NCBI RefSeq assembly: GCF_007754425.1
Contig: NZ_CP037452.1
Coordinates: 992,001 to 1,056,000, forward strand
Direction: 5' to 3'
DNA: 64,000 bases
Source of the DNA: Gimesia fumaroli
GTDB taxonomy: Bacteria; Planctomycetota; Planctomycetia; Planctomycetales; Planctomycetaceae
A program made the translations under genes and the position numbers. The notes beneath the pieces are model-generated. The model had not been told where the DNA came from, did not search any database, and was given only the letters and a program-made list of their open reading frames with translations. Position 1 is the first letter of the stretch. Every line of letters begins with the position of its first letter. Positions 44,007 through 53,589 of the stretch are shown in pieces.

Positions 44007-44687
44007 GTGCTGATCTCAGAAATCTTTCATTCTCCACAAGGCGAAGGCAAATGGATCGGGGTTCCCTCGATTTTCATTCGCACCAGCGGCTGTAATCTCC
44101 GCTGCTGGTTCTGTGACACGCCTTACACCTCCTGGAACCCGGAGGGAGAGAAGATGTCGGTCGATGCGATCATGGAACACATCGAACAATACGATTGTGA
44201 ACACGTCGTAGTTACTGGCGGCGAGCCGATGATCAGTCACGAAATCGAATCCCTCACGCTCCGCCTGCATACCGCCGGTAAGGTCATCACCATCGAAACC
44301 GCGGGCACGATTCTGGCAGACGTCCACGCCGACCTGATGTCGATCAGCCCCAAACTCTCGAATTCGATCCCTGTCAAAGACCCGGATTGGGCGCATCGCC
44401 ACGATGCCCGACGCGATCAGCCGACCGTCATTCATGAATTGATCAAACGCCATCCCTATCAGATTAAATTCGTCGTCGACCGTCGCGAAGACGTCAGCGA
44501 GATTGAGGATTATCTGATCCGCTACCCGGAAATCAACCGCGAACAGGTCTACCTGATGCCACAAGGCACCACGGCCGAGATGCTGGCCGAACGTATGCCC
44601 TGGATCGAAGAGGTCGCCAAACAACTGGGCTGTCAGGTCACGCGGCGGATGCACATTGAACTCTGGGGCAACGTGCGGGGAAAATAA
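44007..44687 (+). CDS. queE: 7-carboxy-7-deazaguanine synthase
   Basis: The 226-residue radical SAM enzyme makes 7-carboxy-7-deazaguanine in queuosine and 7-deazapurine synthesis. It has the FHSPQGEGKWIGVPSIFIR start and the radical SAM cluster motif C-N-L-R-C-W-F-C, with the middle spacing of the QueE type. VVVTGGEPM follows, then ISPKLSNS. No other queuosine gene lies nearby. The start ATG/GTG choice: 44007 is GTG (CGTGCTG), preceded by no strong SD, but the motif spacing needs it. Confidence 0.93.
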   Translation: MLISEIFHSPQGEGKWIGVPSIFIRTSGCNLRCWFCDTPYTSWNPEGEKMSVDAIMEHIEQYDCEHVVVTGGEPMISHEIESLTLRLHTAGKVITIETAGTILADVHADLMSISPKLSNSIPVKDPDWAHRHDARRDQPTVIHELIKRHPYQIKFVVDRREDVSEIEDYLIRYPEINREQVYLMPQGTTAEMLAERMPWIEEVAKQLGCQVTRRMHIELWGNVRGK

Positions 44688-44716
44688 TCTGGGTATCTCA
44701 ATCCGTGCGAAGAAAC

Positions 44717-45856
44717 TCAGCCGTGAAAGATCGCGGCTCTCGCCTGTTGAATGCGTTCGACCGCCGCTTCGGACGTCTCCGCCAGCACCGTCAGGTGCCC
44801 CATCTTGCGACCAACTCGCGATTCCCGTTTGCCGTAGAGATGCACTTTTACATCGGGGAACTGTCGCAACGCACTCCAGTCGGGCGGCCCCGCTTCCCAG
44901 TGATCGCCCAGCAGATTCGCCATCGCGGCCGGCTTCAGTGATGCCGTCGAACCCAAAGGTAACCCGCAAATCGCCCGCACCTGTTGTTCGAACTGACACG
45001 ACACATGCCCGTCGATTGTCAGGTGCCCCGAATTATGGGGCCGCGGTGCGATCTCGTTGAGCATCAACCGCTGGCCGGCGGTCAGAAAGAACTCCACGCA
45101 CAATACGCCCACCACATCCAGATGCTCGAACACGGCCCGCGTGATTTCTACCGCTTCTTTGTTGACCGCGTCACCCAGACCAGAGGGAAAGACCGAAATG
45201 TCAAGAATATGATTCGCATGGTCGTTCTTCATCGGCCCGTAGAACGCGAATTCACCATCCAGTCCACGGACGCCAACGACGGAAATTTCGCACGTGTAAT
45301 CGATAAACGCTTCCAGAATCGTTTCGTCTGCGCCGACTTCCTGCCACGCGGCTTCCGCTTCATCGGGCGAATCGATCTTCACCTGCCCCTTGCCGTCATA
45401 GCCGGAGGTGGCCGACTTCAACACGGCGGGAGTACCTAACTCCTCAATCGCCGCGTGCAACTCGTCTACCGAACGCACGACCGCGAACGGCGTCACTGGG
45501 ATTCCCGCGTCTCTCAATTCCGACTTTTCGCGAATCCGGTTCTGTGCGACGTGTAACACATTCGCCCCCGGTCGCACGGGGGCATACTTCGATGCCGTTT
45601 CCGTCGTCTCCGAAAGGACGTTCTCAAACTCGAACGAAATCACATCCACCTTTTTCGCGAACTGCGCGACGGCGTCAAGGTCATCATACTCGCCACAGAT
45701 TTCGAGATCCGCAACTTGACCCGTGGGCGTATCAGTCTCGGGCGAGAACACGTGCACGTAATAACCCAGGCGGCGGGCTTCGATGGCAAACATCCGACCC
45801 AACTGGCCGCTGCCCAGCATACCCAGCGTGGCGCCGGGGGCGATCAACTTACTCAT
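44717..45856 (-). CDS. purK: N5-carboxyaminoimidazole ribonucleotide synthase
   Basis: The 379-residue ATP-grasp enzyme converts AIR, bicarbonate and ATP to N5-CAIR in purine synthesis. It has [23 protein letters not shown] at the N-terminus, [15 protein letters not shown] for ATP binding, [14 protein letters not shown] sequence as [15 protein letters not shown], and the metal motif [17 protein letters not shown]. The ATG overlaps the stop of purE by 4 bp, the standard purEK arrangement. It converges on queE with 29 bp between. Confidence 0.96.
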   Translation of the reverse strand: MSKLIAPGATLGMLGSGQLGRMFAIEARRLGYYVHVFSPETDTPTGQVADLEICGEYDDLDAVAQFAKKVDVISFEFENVLSETTETASKYAPVRPGANVLHVAQNRIREKSELRDAGIPVTPFAVVRSVDELHAAIEELGTPAVLKSATSGYDGKGQVKIDSPDEAEAAWQEVGADETILEAFIDYTCEISVVGVRGLDGEFAFYGPMKNDHANHILDISVFPSGLGDAVNKEAVEITRAVFEHLDVVGVLCVEFFLTAGQRLMLNEIAPRPHNSGHLTIDGHVSCQFEQQVRAICGLPLGSTASLKPAAMANLLGDHWEAGPPDWSALRQFPDVKVHLYGKRESRVGRKMGHLTVLAETSEAAVERIQQARAAIFHG

Positions 45857-46347
45857 AATTCGGAATTATCCAGTACGGTGTCGGTCTGATTTTGACAGAA
45901 ATCGTGCATCTGTTTTCGCAATTCGGGACGGGAATTACCGAGAATACGAATCGCCAATAGGGCCGCGTTCTTCGCCCCCGATTCTCCAATCGCCAGCGTT
46001 CCCACCGGCACGCCTCCCGGCATCTGCACGATCGAGAGCAGCGAATCCAGTCCCTGCAGCGCCCGGCTTTTGACCGGCACACCCAGTACGGGCAGCACTG
46101 TCTGCGAGGCGACCATGCCCGGCAGATGGGCGGCACCGCCGGCGCCTGCGATGATCACTTCCAGCCCCCGTGCTTCCGCCTCTTTGGCGTATTCGTTCAT
46201 CCAGTCGGGAGTCCGATGTGCCGAGACTACGCGGCACTCATGTGCGACGCCAAACTGTTCCAGGATCGCAGCCGCCTCTTTCATCGTATCCCAGTCGGAT
46301 TGACTTCCCATGATCACGCCCACCAGCGGGGGACTTTTGTCTGACAT
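45853..46347 (-). CDS. purE: N5-carboxyaminoimidazole ribonucleotide mutase
   Basis: The 164-residue protein carries [12 protein letters not shown] with the catalytic Ser/Asp and [11 protein letters not shown] with the conserved histidine. [14 protein letters not shown] and GVPVKS follow. This is PurE class I, which converts N5-CAIR to CAIR; it is paired with purK, so the two-step bacterial pathway is used. The octameric form is family knowledge. Confidence 0.97.
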   Translation of the reverse strand: MSDKSPPLVGVIMGSQSDWDTMKEAAAILEQFGVAHECRVVSAHRTPDWMNEYAKEAEARGLEVIIAGAGGAAHLPGMVASQTVLPVLGVPVKSRALQGLDSLLSIVQMPGGVPVGTLAIGESGAKNAALLAIRILGNSRPELRKQMHDFCQNQTDTVLDNSEL

Positions 46348-46592
46348 AATGGAACTTTCCTGTTTGAGGCGATTGGCACCGCAGGGCGGCGATTTCTAAG
46401 GTATCTTGTGTTATTTCCGTTCGAGGTGGTCCCGATAATAATCAATTTGCTTACCTGATTGGAGTCTGCCATCCCCTTTTTTTGCAGGCTGCTCCCGACA
46501 AGTGCGTGTTCGTTTGACTTTCCGGGGGTTCTGGTCTAGTGTGAGGGACGATTTATTCATTCCCAGATGTGACAATATGAAAGGATCTTCTT

Positions 46593-47588
46593 ATGGCACG
46601 CCCTGTAACATTATTCACCGGACAATGGGCCGACCTCCCGTTGGAAGAGATGTGTAAGAAAGCCCAGGACTTCGGCTATGACGGCTTGGAACTTGCCTGC
46701 TGGGGAGACCATTTCGAAGTCGACAAAGCGCTCTCCGACGACACCTATTGTAACCGCAAACGGGAACTGCTCGAAAAATATGACCTGCAACTCTTTTCGA
46801 TCTCCAATCACCTCGTCGGTCAGGCCGTGCTCGATATCATCGACGAACGCCACAAAGCCATCCTGCCCGAATACGTCTGGGGGGACGGCGATCCCGCCGG
46901 CGTCAACGAACGGGCGATGGAAGAAATGAAGAACACGGCCCGCGCCGCACAGAAGCTCGGCGTCAGTGTCGTTAACGGCTTCACCGGTTCCAGCATCTGG
47001 CACTTGCTTTACGACTTCCCACCCACGCCGCGGGAAATGTACGACGCCGGCTACCAGTTGCTCGCCGACCGCTGGAATCCGATTCTCGACGTCTTCCAGG
47101 AATGCGGCATCAAGTTTGCCCTTGAAGTCCATCCCACGGAAATCGCGTTCGACATCTATTCCGCAGAAGCCTCACTGAAGGCCCTCGACCACCGCGAAGA
47201 GTTCGGCTTCAATTTCGACCCCAGTCACCTCATCTGGCAGGGCGTTGACCCTGTCGAATTCATCCGTTACTTCCCCGATCGTATTTATCATGCTCACATG
47301 AAAGATGCTTCGGTCACACTCAATGGTCGGACCGGAATTCTGACGAGCCACCTGCCGTTCGGCGATCAACGCAGAGGTTGGGACTTCCGCAGCGTCGGAC
47401 GAGGCGGCGTGCGATTCGAAGAAATCATCCGCGCCTTGAACGACATCGGTTACGGCGGCCCGCTCTCCATTGAATGGGAAGACATGGGCATGAACCGTGA
47501 TCAAGGTGCCCGCGAAGCCTGCCAGTTCACTAAGAACGTTGACTTCGCCCCCTCCGACATCGCCTTTGACGGCGCCTTCGGAGACTGA
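46593..47588 (+). CDS. Sugar phosphate isomerase/epimerase (xylose-isomerase-like TIM barrel)
   Basis: The 331-residue TIM-barrel protein has the AP-endonuclease-2/xylose-isomerase-like core. [15 protein letters not shown] lies in beta-2, [11 protein letters not shown] carries a metal-binding Glu, [13 protein letters not shown] an Asp/His pair, YHAHMKDA the next His, and SIEWEDMGM the last Glu. These five residues form the metal site. Sugar substrate unknown; such genes are expanded in planctomycetes. The start is preceded by AAAGGATCTTCTT. A hairpin terminator follows at 47619. Confidence 0.9.
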   Translation: MARPVTLFTGQWADLPLEEMCKKAQDFGYDGLELACWGDHFEVDKALSDDTYCNRKRELLEKYDLQLFSISNHLVGQAVLDIIDERHKAILPEYVWGDGDPAGVNERAMEEMKNTARAAQKLGVSVVNGFTGSSIWHLLYDFPPTPREMYDAGYQLLADRWNPILDVFQECGIKFALEVHPTEIAFDIYSAEASLKALDHREEFGFNFDPSHLIWQGVDPVEFIRYFPDRIYHAHMKDASVTLNGRTGILTSHLPFGDQRRGWDFRSVGRGGVRFEEIIRALNDIGYGGPLSIEWEDMGMNRDQGAREACQFTKNVDFAPSDIAFDGAFGD

Positions 47589-47618
47589 AACAGAGCTTCG
47601 GTAGAGATCTGCCAAAAC

Positions 47619-47650
47619 AAACAGGGAGAGCGAATTCGTTCTCCCTGTTT
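47619..47650 (+). terminator. Hairpin terminator after the sugar isomerase gene
   Basis: An 11-bp perfect stem (AACAGGGAGA / TCTCCCTGTT and one more pair) with loop GCGAATTCGT begins 31 bp past the stop. There is no long T-run after it, only TTTGCC, so it may be a weak intrinsic terminator or an mRNA 3' protector. Confidence 0.6.
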
Positions 47651-47745
47651 GCCTGCGCAGCGTGAAATTATCAGGTGGCTCTGTTAGCTCATCGGATAGC
47701 ACTTTTGGTTTGCCCTACAGTGTTGAGAAATCGTCACTATCCTTG

Positions 47746-47833
47746 AGCGGCACAGCACCAGCCGCCGTTTTTACCAACAGCGGGGAAACGAAAAACAAAT
47801 TCTACCGAATCGCCACTCACACTCCGAGATGAA
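47746..47833 (+). repeat. Long direct repeat, copy 1
   Basis: An 88-bp element begins with the AGCGGCACAGC-CAGCCGCCG palindrome and ends with TTCTACCGAATCGCCACTCA plus CTCCGAGATGAA. An almost identical 87-bp copy is at 49317-49403, on the other side of the gene at 47953-49071. The preceding 37 bp (47709-47745) also match 49158-49192. Confidence 0.85.
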
Positions 47834-47952
47834 CATTGCCTACTTTAGGAACTGCGGTTTCCGATTCTACAAATTCAGGTAGAATGGTTTCATCGTAACT
47901 TCCCATCAATTGTTCGACTCTCTTTCACCGTTGCAGGAAAGGTTGCCAAATA

Positions 47953-49071
47953 ATGGTTCAGGCTTTCGCTCACAACATAGCCCGTCTCCTGTTCATCATT
48001 CCCTTGGGAATCATGCTGGCGCTATCGACGGTTGCCACTTGTCATGCAGAGGATCAACAGGCGGGAAGCATTTACGGCCAATTAACCAACGTGCGCGGCC
48101 ATACAATTCACACCGGCCATGCGGTCGTCTTTCTCTGTGATGCGAAAAGTGGGATCCCTCTTTCTCCGGAAACACGCAAGGTCATCGATCTCGACTCGGG
48201 GGCGGCGATTCGCTTTGATCAATATTGGCACGCGGTGACCGGCGATACCGGCGGCTTTCAATTCAAGAATGTCCCCGTCGGCACCTATCGGCTGGTGGCC
48301 CAGTCGTGGGCCGGGATCTCGGGAATGCCCCGCGCATTTCCCAAATCGAACCGAAACGACCCGGGTAATGAGCCGAGCTCGCTGATCATCCTGCATGGCA
48401 CAGCCGAGTCGGTCGTAGTTAAAGCGAATGAGAAGACGGTGGCCTATCCACGACAGTGGGGCGAAGAGACATTACGCATCGACACCGACCCGGCGGAGTC
48501 AGGCAACTTTCTGTTGATCAGCAAATATCCCCCACTGGGTGAAGGGATACTGGGGCCGACTGGCTGGGGGCAGAAGTTTATCGCCGGCGTCGTTGGTGTA
48601 ACGAGAATGGAAGACACGCAGGTCACGCTCATCGGCTTGCCCAAAGAAGGAGCGATTCATGTTTCGTTATTCAACTACGACAACAGCCCCGGCATAGGCG
48701 GTCATTCGTTCGACCTCAAATCCAACCAGCCGTCGACACTGCCAATCTACGCAGCATGGAGCAACGGTAAATATGAGCCGCCCCCACGACTGGAAAAACT
48801 GACGCGGTTCCTGGAAGAAAACAAAGTAGATGTAAAACAGTTGACCGGCTACGATCCCCAGAACGGACTGAGAAAAAGCTTGGCGCATGTGTGGAACACC
48901 GCTTCCAATCAGGTAGACGTACCCGGCTACGGCAAAGCCACTGTGATGGATCTACTGGCCGCAGAACGATTCGCAAGGCTCAAAAAATATCACCGGGAAC
49001 GCGGCCAGCTCCGTTCCAATAAACCAGCCCCAGCAATTCCCGCAGACGATGTCCCCGCCGATCAGAAATAA
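47953..49071 (+). CDS. Exported protein with an N-terminal carboxypeptidase-regulatory-like domain
   Basis: The 372-residue protein has a signal peptide (residues ~1-33, ending near CHA). The beta-sandwich following it (residues ~38-150) has GSIYGQLTNVRG, then GDTGGFQFKNVPVGTYRLVAQ, a typical carboxypeptidase-regulatory/CarboxypepD_reg-like segment. The middle (residues ~150-270) has IDTDPAESGNFLLISKYPPL and a further beta region. The C-terminus is helical and basic. No catalytic motif is visible, so a structural or adhesive surface role is likely. Its DNA is bracketed by two copies of a composite repeat. Confidence 0.7.
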   Translation: MVQAFAHNIARLLFIIPLGIMLALSTVATCHAEDQQAGSIYGQLTNVRGHTIHTGHAVVFLCDAKSGIPLSPETRKVIDLDSGAAIRFDQYWHAVTGDTGGFQFKNVPVGTYRLVAQSWAGISGMPRAFPKSNRNDPGNEPSSLIILHGTAESVVVKANEKTVAYPRQWGEETLRIDTDPAESGNFLLISKYPPLGEGILGPTGWGQKFIAGVVGVTRMEDTQVTLIGLPKEGAIHVSLFNYDNSPGIGGHSFDLKSNQPSTLPIYAAWSNGKYEPPPRLEKLTRFLEENKVDVKQLTGYDPQNGLRKSLAHVWNTASNQVDVPGYGKATVMDLLAAERFARLKKYHRERGQLRSNKPAPAIPADDVPADQK

Positions 49072-49148
49072 AAAACAACGCCCCTCGCGCGTCGTGTGAC
49101 GCTGCTGTCGTTTGTCTCTCTCAACGTGTGGCACTTGTTGGTGGGGGG

Positions 49149-49217
49149 CACTGTTGGCTTGCCCAACAGTGATGAGAAATCGCCCACAACCCTGAGCGGC
49201 AAAGCGCTAGCTGCCGG
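49149..49217 (+). repeat. Composite repeat: CACTGTTGG palindrome plus AGCGGC palindrome
   Basis: CACTGTTGGCTTGCC-CAACAGTG (49149-49171) is followed by GATGAGAAATCGCCC and then TGAGCGGCAAAGCGCTAGCTGCCGG (49193-49217). The order and the spacer match the upstream copy beginning near 47709, so the two palindromes travel together as one unit. Confidence 0.75.
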
Positions 49218-49274
49218 TAAAACCAAAGATCATGTATACCGTAAACCATTTCATTTCAGCGCTCTTTTTTCGAT

Positions 49275-49301
49275 CACGAAAAACACGAAATCACACGAAA
49301 A
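49275..49301 (-). repeat. CGTGGTAGAAA-family repeat, inverse
   Basis: CACGAAAAACACGAAATC plus ACACGAAAA is a shortened inverse copy of the TTTCGTG family, between the two composite repeats. Confidence 0.6.
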
Positions 49302-49316
49302 GCAATCCAACATGTA

Positions 49317-49403
49317 AGCGGCACGGCGCCAGCCGCCGTTTTATTACCGCCACGAAAACGAAAACCAAATTCTACCGAATCGCCACTCACACCCCGAGAT
49401 GAA
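49317..49403 (+). repeat. Long direct repeat, copy 2
   Basis: This copy differs from 47746-47833 at about a dozen positions and shares the identical core AAATTCTACCGAATCGCCAC. It lies between the exported beta-domain gene and the hypothetical gene at 49542. Confidence 0.85.
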
Positions 49404-49541
49404 AACTGGTAAGCTGATTGCATGAGCAGGCATTTAAAATGCAGAGAATTGCATATTGATCCTGGAATGTCACTTCCGTGTCAGGGCCATCATTTCAAAT
49501 ACTTTGGAATGATCTGCCGATTGAAAGTAAGTTGAGAAACT

Positions 49542-50081
49542 ATGAATGATCACCTTCAGATCGAGATTGAAGTACTTGGGGTAAATCAGTTGCAGAATTA
49601 TTTTCCCGATGATTCCTTTTTCTCTTTTCATTCCATGCGCTTTGGTCATCGTGTAGAGGGGAAAACTGATCAGATTCGCTCGGGGCAGCAGATTTCGGCA
49701 ATGGAGAAAAAGGAAATTCTCGAATCACTTGAACTTTCGGTGCTAAGGATCTGTTTTGTTAACCACAGCACAACGTCTCAAGAACTGGTTGTTCCAGGAG
49801 GTGCGTTTCGACCAGAGCTAGTCAGGCCGATGATTTTGGATCACGCTGGGCAATCGATCGAGGGAAGACGAATCTTTCGGGGAAAATATAGACTTGAAGA
49901 TCCGGTTACGTATGAAATTCAAGCAAACGATCAATTGTGTTTTGACCTGGTGGGACAAATCTATAAGGACAAACTGATCTATCCTTCTTACGAGTATGAG
50001 TTGCGGCGTGGGAAGAGAAATTATTTTCAGATACGATTTCTAGGCATGCTATCGAATCAGGTGGAGTGGTTGTTTACTTAA
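49542..50081 (+). CDS. Hypothetical protein
   Basis: I do not recognise the 179-residue product. It has no signal or membrane segment, so it is probably cytoplasmic. The composition alternates hydrophobic and polar residues in a beta-rich way (VTYEIQANDQLCFDLVGQIYKDKLIYPSYEYELRR reduced to its pattern), as in an immunoglobulin-like domain. The codon use is more A+T-rich than that of its neighbours, and repeats border it on both sides, so acquisition by transfer is possible. No function is proposed. Confidence 0.6.
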   Translation: MNDHLQIEIEVLGVNQLQNYFPDDSFFSFHSMRFGHRVEGKTDQIRSGQQISAMEKKEILESLELSVLRICFVNHSTTSQELVVPGGAFRPELVRPMILDHAGQSIEGRRIFRGKYRLEDPVTYEIQANDQLCFDLVGQIYKDKLIYPSYEYELRRGKRNYFQIRFLGMLSNQVEWLFT

Positions 50082-50178
50082 GGGGAGATAAATAAAGGTT
50101 CCAGGAATCCAAAAACTGGGTCTAAACAAATTAGGCTGCAGCAATGGAAACAGACGCCTGCAAAATATGTTACGAATT

Positions 50179-50325
50179 CAGCGGCTAGCGCCGAGCCGCT
50201 CAGGATTTGGACGCGAATTGTTTTTGAATTTTGATATTTTCTGCCACAAAAAACTTGAAAGCACACGAACTGGTTCTGGTTGCGTTACCGTTTTCGTACT
50301 TTTCGTGTCCTCCGTGGTAGAAAAT
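50179..50325. repeat. AGCGGC palindrome followed by an inverted pair of CGTGGTAGAAA repeats
   Basis: CAGCGGCTAGCGCCGAGCCGCTCA (50179-50202) is followed by an inverse copy of the TTTCGTG family (50237-50273, TTTTCTGCCACAAAAAAC...) and a direct copy (50289-50325, ending CGTGGTAGAAAAT). The last two face each other and could fold into a ~35-bp imperfect hairpin. Confidence 0.75.
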
Positions 50326-50485
50326 ACAGATTCCAGGAATCAAAATCACCCCGGTTCCATCGGCATCTCCAGTTGGAGTACGCCAAGCCGAGCCGAACGG
50401 ACTTTTTTCTTGTACGCCGGGGCAGCGATTTGTATGGTATATGAACACATTGATCCTGGTCCCCAGCGCTGGAGGGTGAGAGCAA

Positions 50486-51316
50486 ATGGCAGAGACTCCC
50501 GAGGAAGTGGAAGATGTGTTCCTGAATTTTCTGGGTGATGATCCCAAGTCACCCAGGCAGATTCGGACGCAGATGACGAAGCAGATCGCTAAGGACAAGA
50601 AGTCGGCCAAAGCCTGGACGGCGCGTGCTTGGGCGCATTTTGAGTTGGATGATTTCGACGATGCTGTCGCTGATGCTTCGAAGGCGATTGCCCTCTGTCC
50701 CGAGTCCTATCTTCCCTGGTACGTGCGCGGCGCGTCGTACTTTTGCACCGGGCAGACGGACGAAGCGGAAGCGGATTTGACCGAAGCAATTCGTCTGGCG
50801 GACAGTGTCAAACTGTTTCTGGAAGACGCCTATCGGTATCGCGGCGGGATTCGCTGTGATGACAAACGGACCGAAGAAGCGATTCAAGATTTGAACAAGT
50901 GTCTGAAAATACGCCCGGATGATTCGCAAGCGTACGGGTTTCGCGGCATCGCGTATTGTCGAAAACAGAACTATCGCAAAGCGATTCAGGACTTCGAAAA
51001 GGCGATTTCGCTGGCAGACGATTATCCGTTTCCCATGTCAGCACTGGCCTGGCTTCTGGCGACCTGCCCCGATAAGAAAATTCGCGATGGCGATCGCGCT
51101 TTGGAGTTAGCCGAACTGGCGAATGACCTTTCGGGAAACGAACACCTCGATGACCTGGCGGTGGCATATGCGGAAGTCGGCGACTTTAAAAATGCAGTGA
51201 AAACTCAGAAACGCGCGATCAAGCAGTGCCAGGACCCCAAGGAAAAAACCAAGTTCGAGAAACGCCTCAAACTGTTTGAATCCGGTCAGCCCCACCATGC
51301 GCTGTGGGGTGAGTAA
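50486..51316 (+). CDS. Tetratricopeptide-repeat protein
   Basis: The 276-residue protein contains four to five TPR units. They are AKAWTARAWAHFELDDFDDAVADASKAIALCP, a second with YLPWYVRGASYFCTG, a third around RYRGGIRCDDKRTEEAIQDLNKCLKIRP, a fourth with AYGFRGIAYCRKQNYRKAIQDFEKAISL, and a degenerate one near the C-terminus (LAVAYAEVGDFKNAVKTQKRAI). The helical superhelix usually binds another protein. There is no signal peptide. A possible partner is not evident. Confidence 0.85.
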   Translation: MAETPEEVEDVFLNFLGDDPKSPRQIRTQMTKQIAKDKKSAKAWTARAWAHFELDDFDDAVADASKAIALCPESYLPWYVRGASYFCTGQTDEAEADLTEAIRLADSVKLFLEDAYRYRGGIRCDDKRTEEAIQDLNKCLKIRPDDSQAYGFRGIAYCRKQNYRKAIQDFEKAISLADDYPFPMSALAWLLATCPDKKIRDGDRALELAELANDLSGNEHLDDLAVAYAEVGDFKNAVKTQKRAIKQCQDPKEKTKFEKRLKLFESGQPHHALWGE

Positions 51317-51629
51317 GCAGCAAATCAAAGTTCCAGTGATTGAAACAGATGGCTGCGACAGATGTCTCGAAAACGGCGACTGGTGCCGGGCCGCTCACAA
51401 ATCAAAGCCATTCACTTTTCACTGTTGGGCAAGCCAACACAGTGCCTACACGCTGAAAGATTCTGGTAGTGAAGCATGAATTCACTGACCTGTCTCAATC
51501 AGTGCTTTTCTCAGCACTTAATCCTTAACTCCTGTGATAAATCTGTTTAAGCTTTATGAACGGTGTGTTTTTCTTATCATGGAATCGCCTGAATTTATAC
51601 CACTTTGAGTTTTTTGTCTGGGGCATCAA
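51317..51629. other. 313-bp gap with two short palindromes
   Basis: It contains CGGCGACTGGTGCCGGGCCGCTCA (51374-51397), of the AGCGGC family, and CACTGTTGGGCAAGCCAACACAGTG (51420-51444), the inverse CACTGTTGG palindrome, 23 bp apart. The two occur together here, as at 49149-49217, in inverted order. No gene is supported. Confidence 0.6.
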
Positions 51630-52976
51630 ATGAAATCGGTTTCGCTGTTACTGTTGAACGTTCTGTTGTTGTGTCTGTTATTGACGGGGGCAGCTGAGGC
51701 GCAAGGGCTTTCTCATCCGCGTACGTTGTACAAACAGGTTCACTACTGGCCGGCGACTGTGGTGGCCCGGCCGTTACCAGGCGAGGGGGAGGCAGAAGTC
51801 GTTCGTGTGGTTAAAGACCTGTCCGGGAAGTTGAAAACCGGCGACAAAATTCTGATTGGCAAGTCGGTTGGTACGAAAGCCGATTCACTGCAACTGGTGG
51901 TTACCAGCAGTCTCAAGCCGGACGCCCAATGGTATTTACCCTTTGGAATTTCTCCCGAGGGAATCTCTGAAGCCGTCGTGGAGTATGTGACGGATTTTCC
52001 GGAAAAGGGCGCCGATTTTGAGGACCAGTTTCAGTATCAGCTGAAATACCTGGAACACGCCGATCCGGTGATTGCCAACGATGCGTTGTTGCAACTCTTC
52101 GCAGGTTCCCTGCCGGATGGAAAAACGAAACTGGAATATCTCAAAGAGCACGCCGATCAACTTCCGGCTGAGAAATTACGAAAGTGGGTCGCCGATCAAT
52201 CGATTCCGTCACAGCGCCGTGATCCCTATAAATTGTTGTTCTCTTTTTGTGGAACGCCTGACGATGCTTCGTTGCTCAAACCGACCGCGAAGGACGATAT
52301 CTCGGCAATGGGAGTCGCTGCCTGGCTGATTTTGTCAGGCACTAAAGGATTGACTTATCTGGATCAACAGCTGATTGGAAATCGTGAGACGCCTCCGGTT
52401 CAACTGATGAAGATCAGTGCTGCACTGCCGACGGTTCATCGACTCGATGATGCGATTCCGCTGGAAGCGCTCTGGAAAACGAATCGGTTGATACTGGAAA
52501 GACCGAGTGCCGCCGCCTTTGCCATCATTACGGGCAGTGCCCTCGGCGACTGGTCGCTTTTGGATCAACTGATGCAGTTATTTGAAACATTGAGCGAGCA
52601 GGAAAAAAAGAATCCGATTGCCAAGTCGATTGATGATCAGTTAAACGACCAGATCAAGAACGACTGGAAAGGGTTACTGGGCACTCCTTCCGACGGGGGA
52701 GAATGGTTGACGAACCTGGGCCGCGACCTGACGCACCGAAAAATCAGACCGCGGGGCACAAAACAGGAGCCGACGGAAGAGTATAACACTCCCGTCGCTC
52801 GTGAATTTATTGTGGTGTATATGCTCAGTTGCGTGAACTCGGACAAAATGAAAAATGCGGAAAACCTTCCCGAGCCGACGAAACTGCAACTGCTCAAAGC
52901 GCGCAGTTATCTCAAACATATCAAAGACATCGATCCGAAACTGGTTGCACGGGTCGAGTCGAAACACAATTTTTAA
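51630..52976 (+). CDS. Exported hypothetical protein
   Basis: The 448-residue protein begins with a clear signal peptide (KSVSLLLLNVLLLCLLLTGAAEA, cleavage near residue 24). After an N-terminal beta segment (residues ~40-120, containing VVRVVKDLSGKLKTGDKILIG), the rest is mostly alpha-helical, with leucine-rich pairs of helices that could be HEAT-like repeats. There is no catalytic motif. It is followed by a gene for a membrane protein 68 bp downstream, possibly cotranscribed. I do not recognise the family. Confidence 0.65.
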   Translation: MKSVSLLLLNVLLLCLLLTGAAEAQGLSHPRTLYKQVHYWPATVVARPLPGEGEAEVVRVVKDLSGKLKTGDKILIGKSVGTKADSLQLVVTSSLKPDAQWYLPFGISPEGISEAVVEYVTDFPEKGADFEDQFQYQLKYLEHADPVIANDALLQLFAGSLPDGKTKLEYLKEHADQLPAEKLRKWVADQSIPSQRRDPYKLLFSFCGTPDDASLLKPTAKDDISAMGVAAWLILSGTKGLTYLDQQLIGNRETPPVQLMKISAALPTVHRLDDAIPLEALWKTNRLILERPSAAAFAIITGSALGDWSLLDQLMQLFETLSEQEKKNPIAKSIDDQLNDQIKNDWKGLLGTPSDGGEWLTNLGRDLTHRKIRPRGTKQEPTEEYNTPVAREFIVVYMLSCVNSDKMKNAENLPEPTKLQLLKARSYLKHIKDIDPKLVARVESKHNF

Positions 52977-53044
52977 GTGCGTCAGCTTCTATCAGATCGA
53001 ACACTCTCTAAAACACCGAATATCGATATCAGCAAGGAATATTA

Positions 53045-53563
53045 ATGAGCACTCTGGAACAACGTCTGGAAAATCTGGAACGACGAAATTCACAGTTGCA
53101 GGCTGTCATTTGCCTGATCCTCATTCTGGCGGTTCTCGCCTGGTTTTATGAAGTCTCTCTTCGCGATGCACTCGCTTCGCAGGTGACATCCAAAGATGAG
53201 GTCGCCCCAATCGTACAAACGCGGCTGCTGCAGGTGGTTGATGAATCGGGAAAAGTCGTCTGGGAAGCAGGTGCTTCAGAGCAGGGGGGCGATATGACGA
53301 TTTTCAATCAAAAGCAGCAGCCAGTCTATCGTGCAGAAGCCAACAGCGATGGTTGTACGGTGCAGTTGAATTCCCCGGACGGTTATGTGCGCGCTCTGCT
53401 GGCAAGTCGCGCGGAGGATGGCGGAATTTCCATTCTCAACGATAAGGCCAAACCGATTGTCATGCTGTATGGCTATAAATCTGCAGGAAACGTGATGATT
53501 CAGGGGAAGGAGAAATCAGATCAGGTGCATCTGAGGCCGAAACAAGACGAGGAGAGTAAATAA
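53045..53563 (+). CDS. Membrane-anchored hypothetical protein
   Basis: The 172-residue protein has a short coiled-coil N-terminus (STLEQRLENLERRNSQLQ), one transmembrane segment (about residues 18-38), and an extracytoplasmic beta-rich domain. The domain repeats patterns such as VVDESGKVVWEAGASEQGGDMTIFNQ, TVQLNSPDGYVRALL and ISILNDKAKPIVMLYG; each unit is about 25 residues with G/N-D turns. Repeats of this type suggest a small beta-solenoid. Function unknown; its place after the exported protein at 51630 may mean a common role. Confidence 0.65.
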   Translation: MSTLEQRLENLERRNSQLQAVICLILILAVLAWFYEVSLRDALASQVTSKDEVAPIVQTRLLQVVDESGKVVWEAGASEQGGDMTIFNQKQQPVYRAEANSDGCTVQLNSPDGYVRALLASRAEDGGISILNDKAKPIVMLYGYKSAGNVMIQGKEKSDQVHLRPKQDEESK

Positions 53564-53589
53564 GACGGTCCTGCTTTATGTTTCGAAAC

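Noticed and set aside
44016..44999. 327-codon minus-strand frame across queE and purK
   Set aside because: It is antisense to queE and a shifted frame of purK, both strongly supported.
50237..50325. CRISPR-like short repeats
   Set aside because: Copies are inverted, irregularly spaced and not separated by uniform spacers; no cas gene is present.
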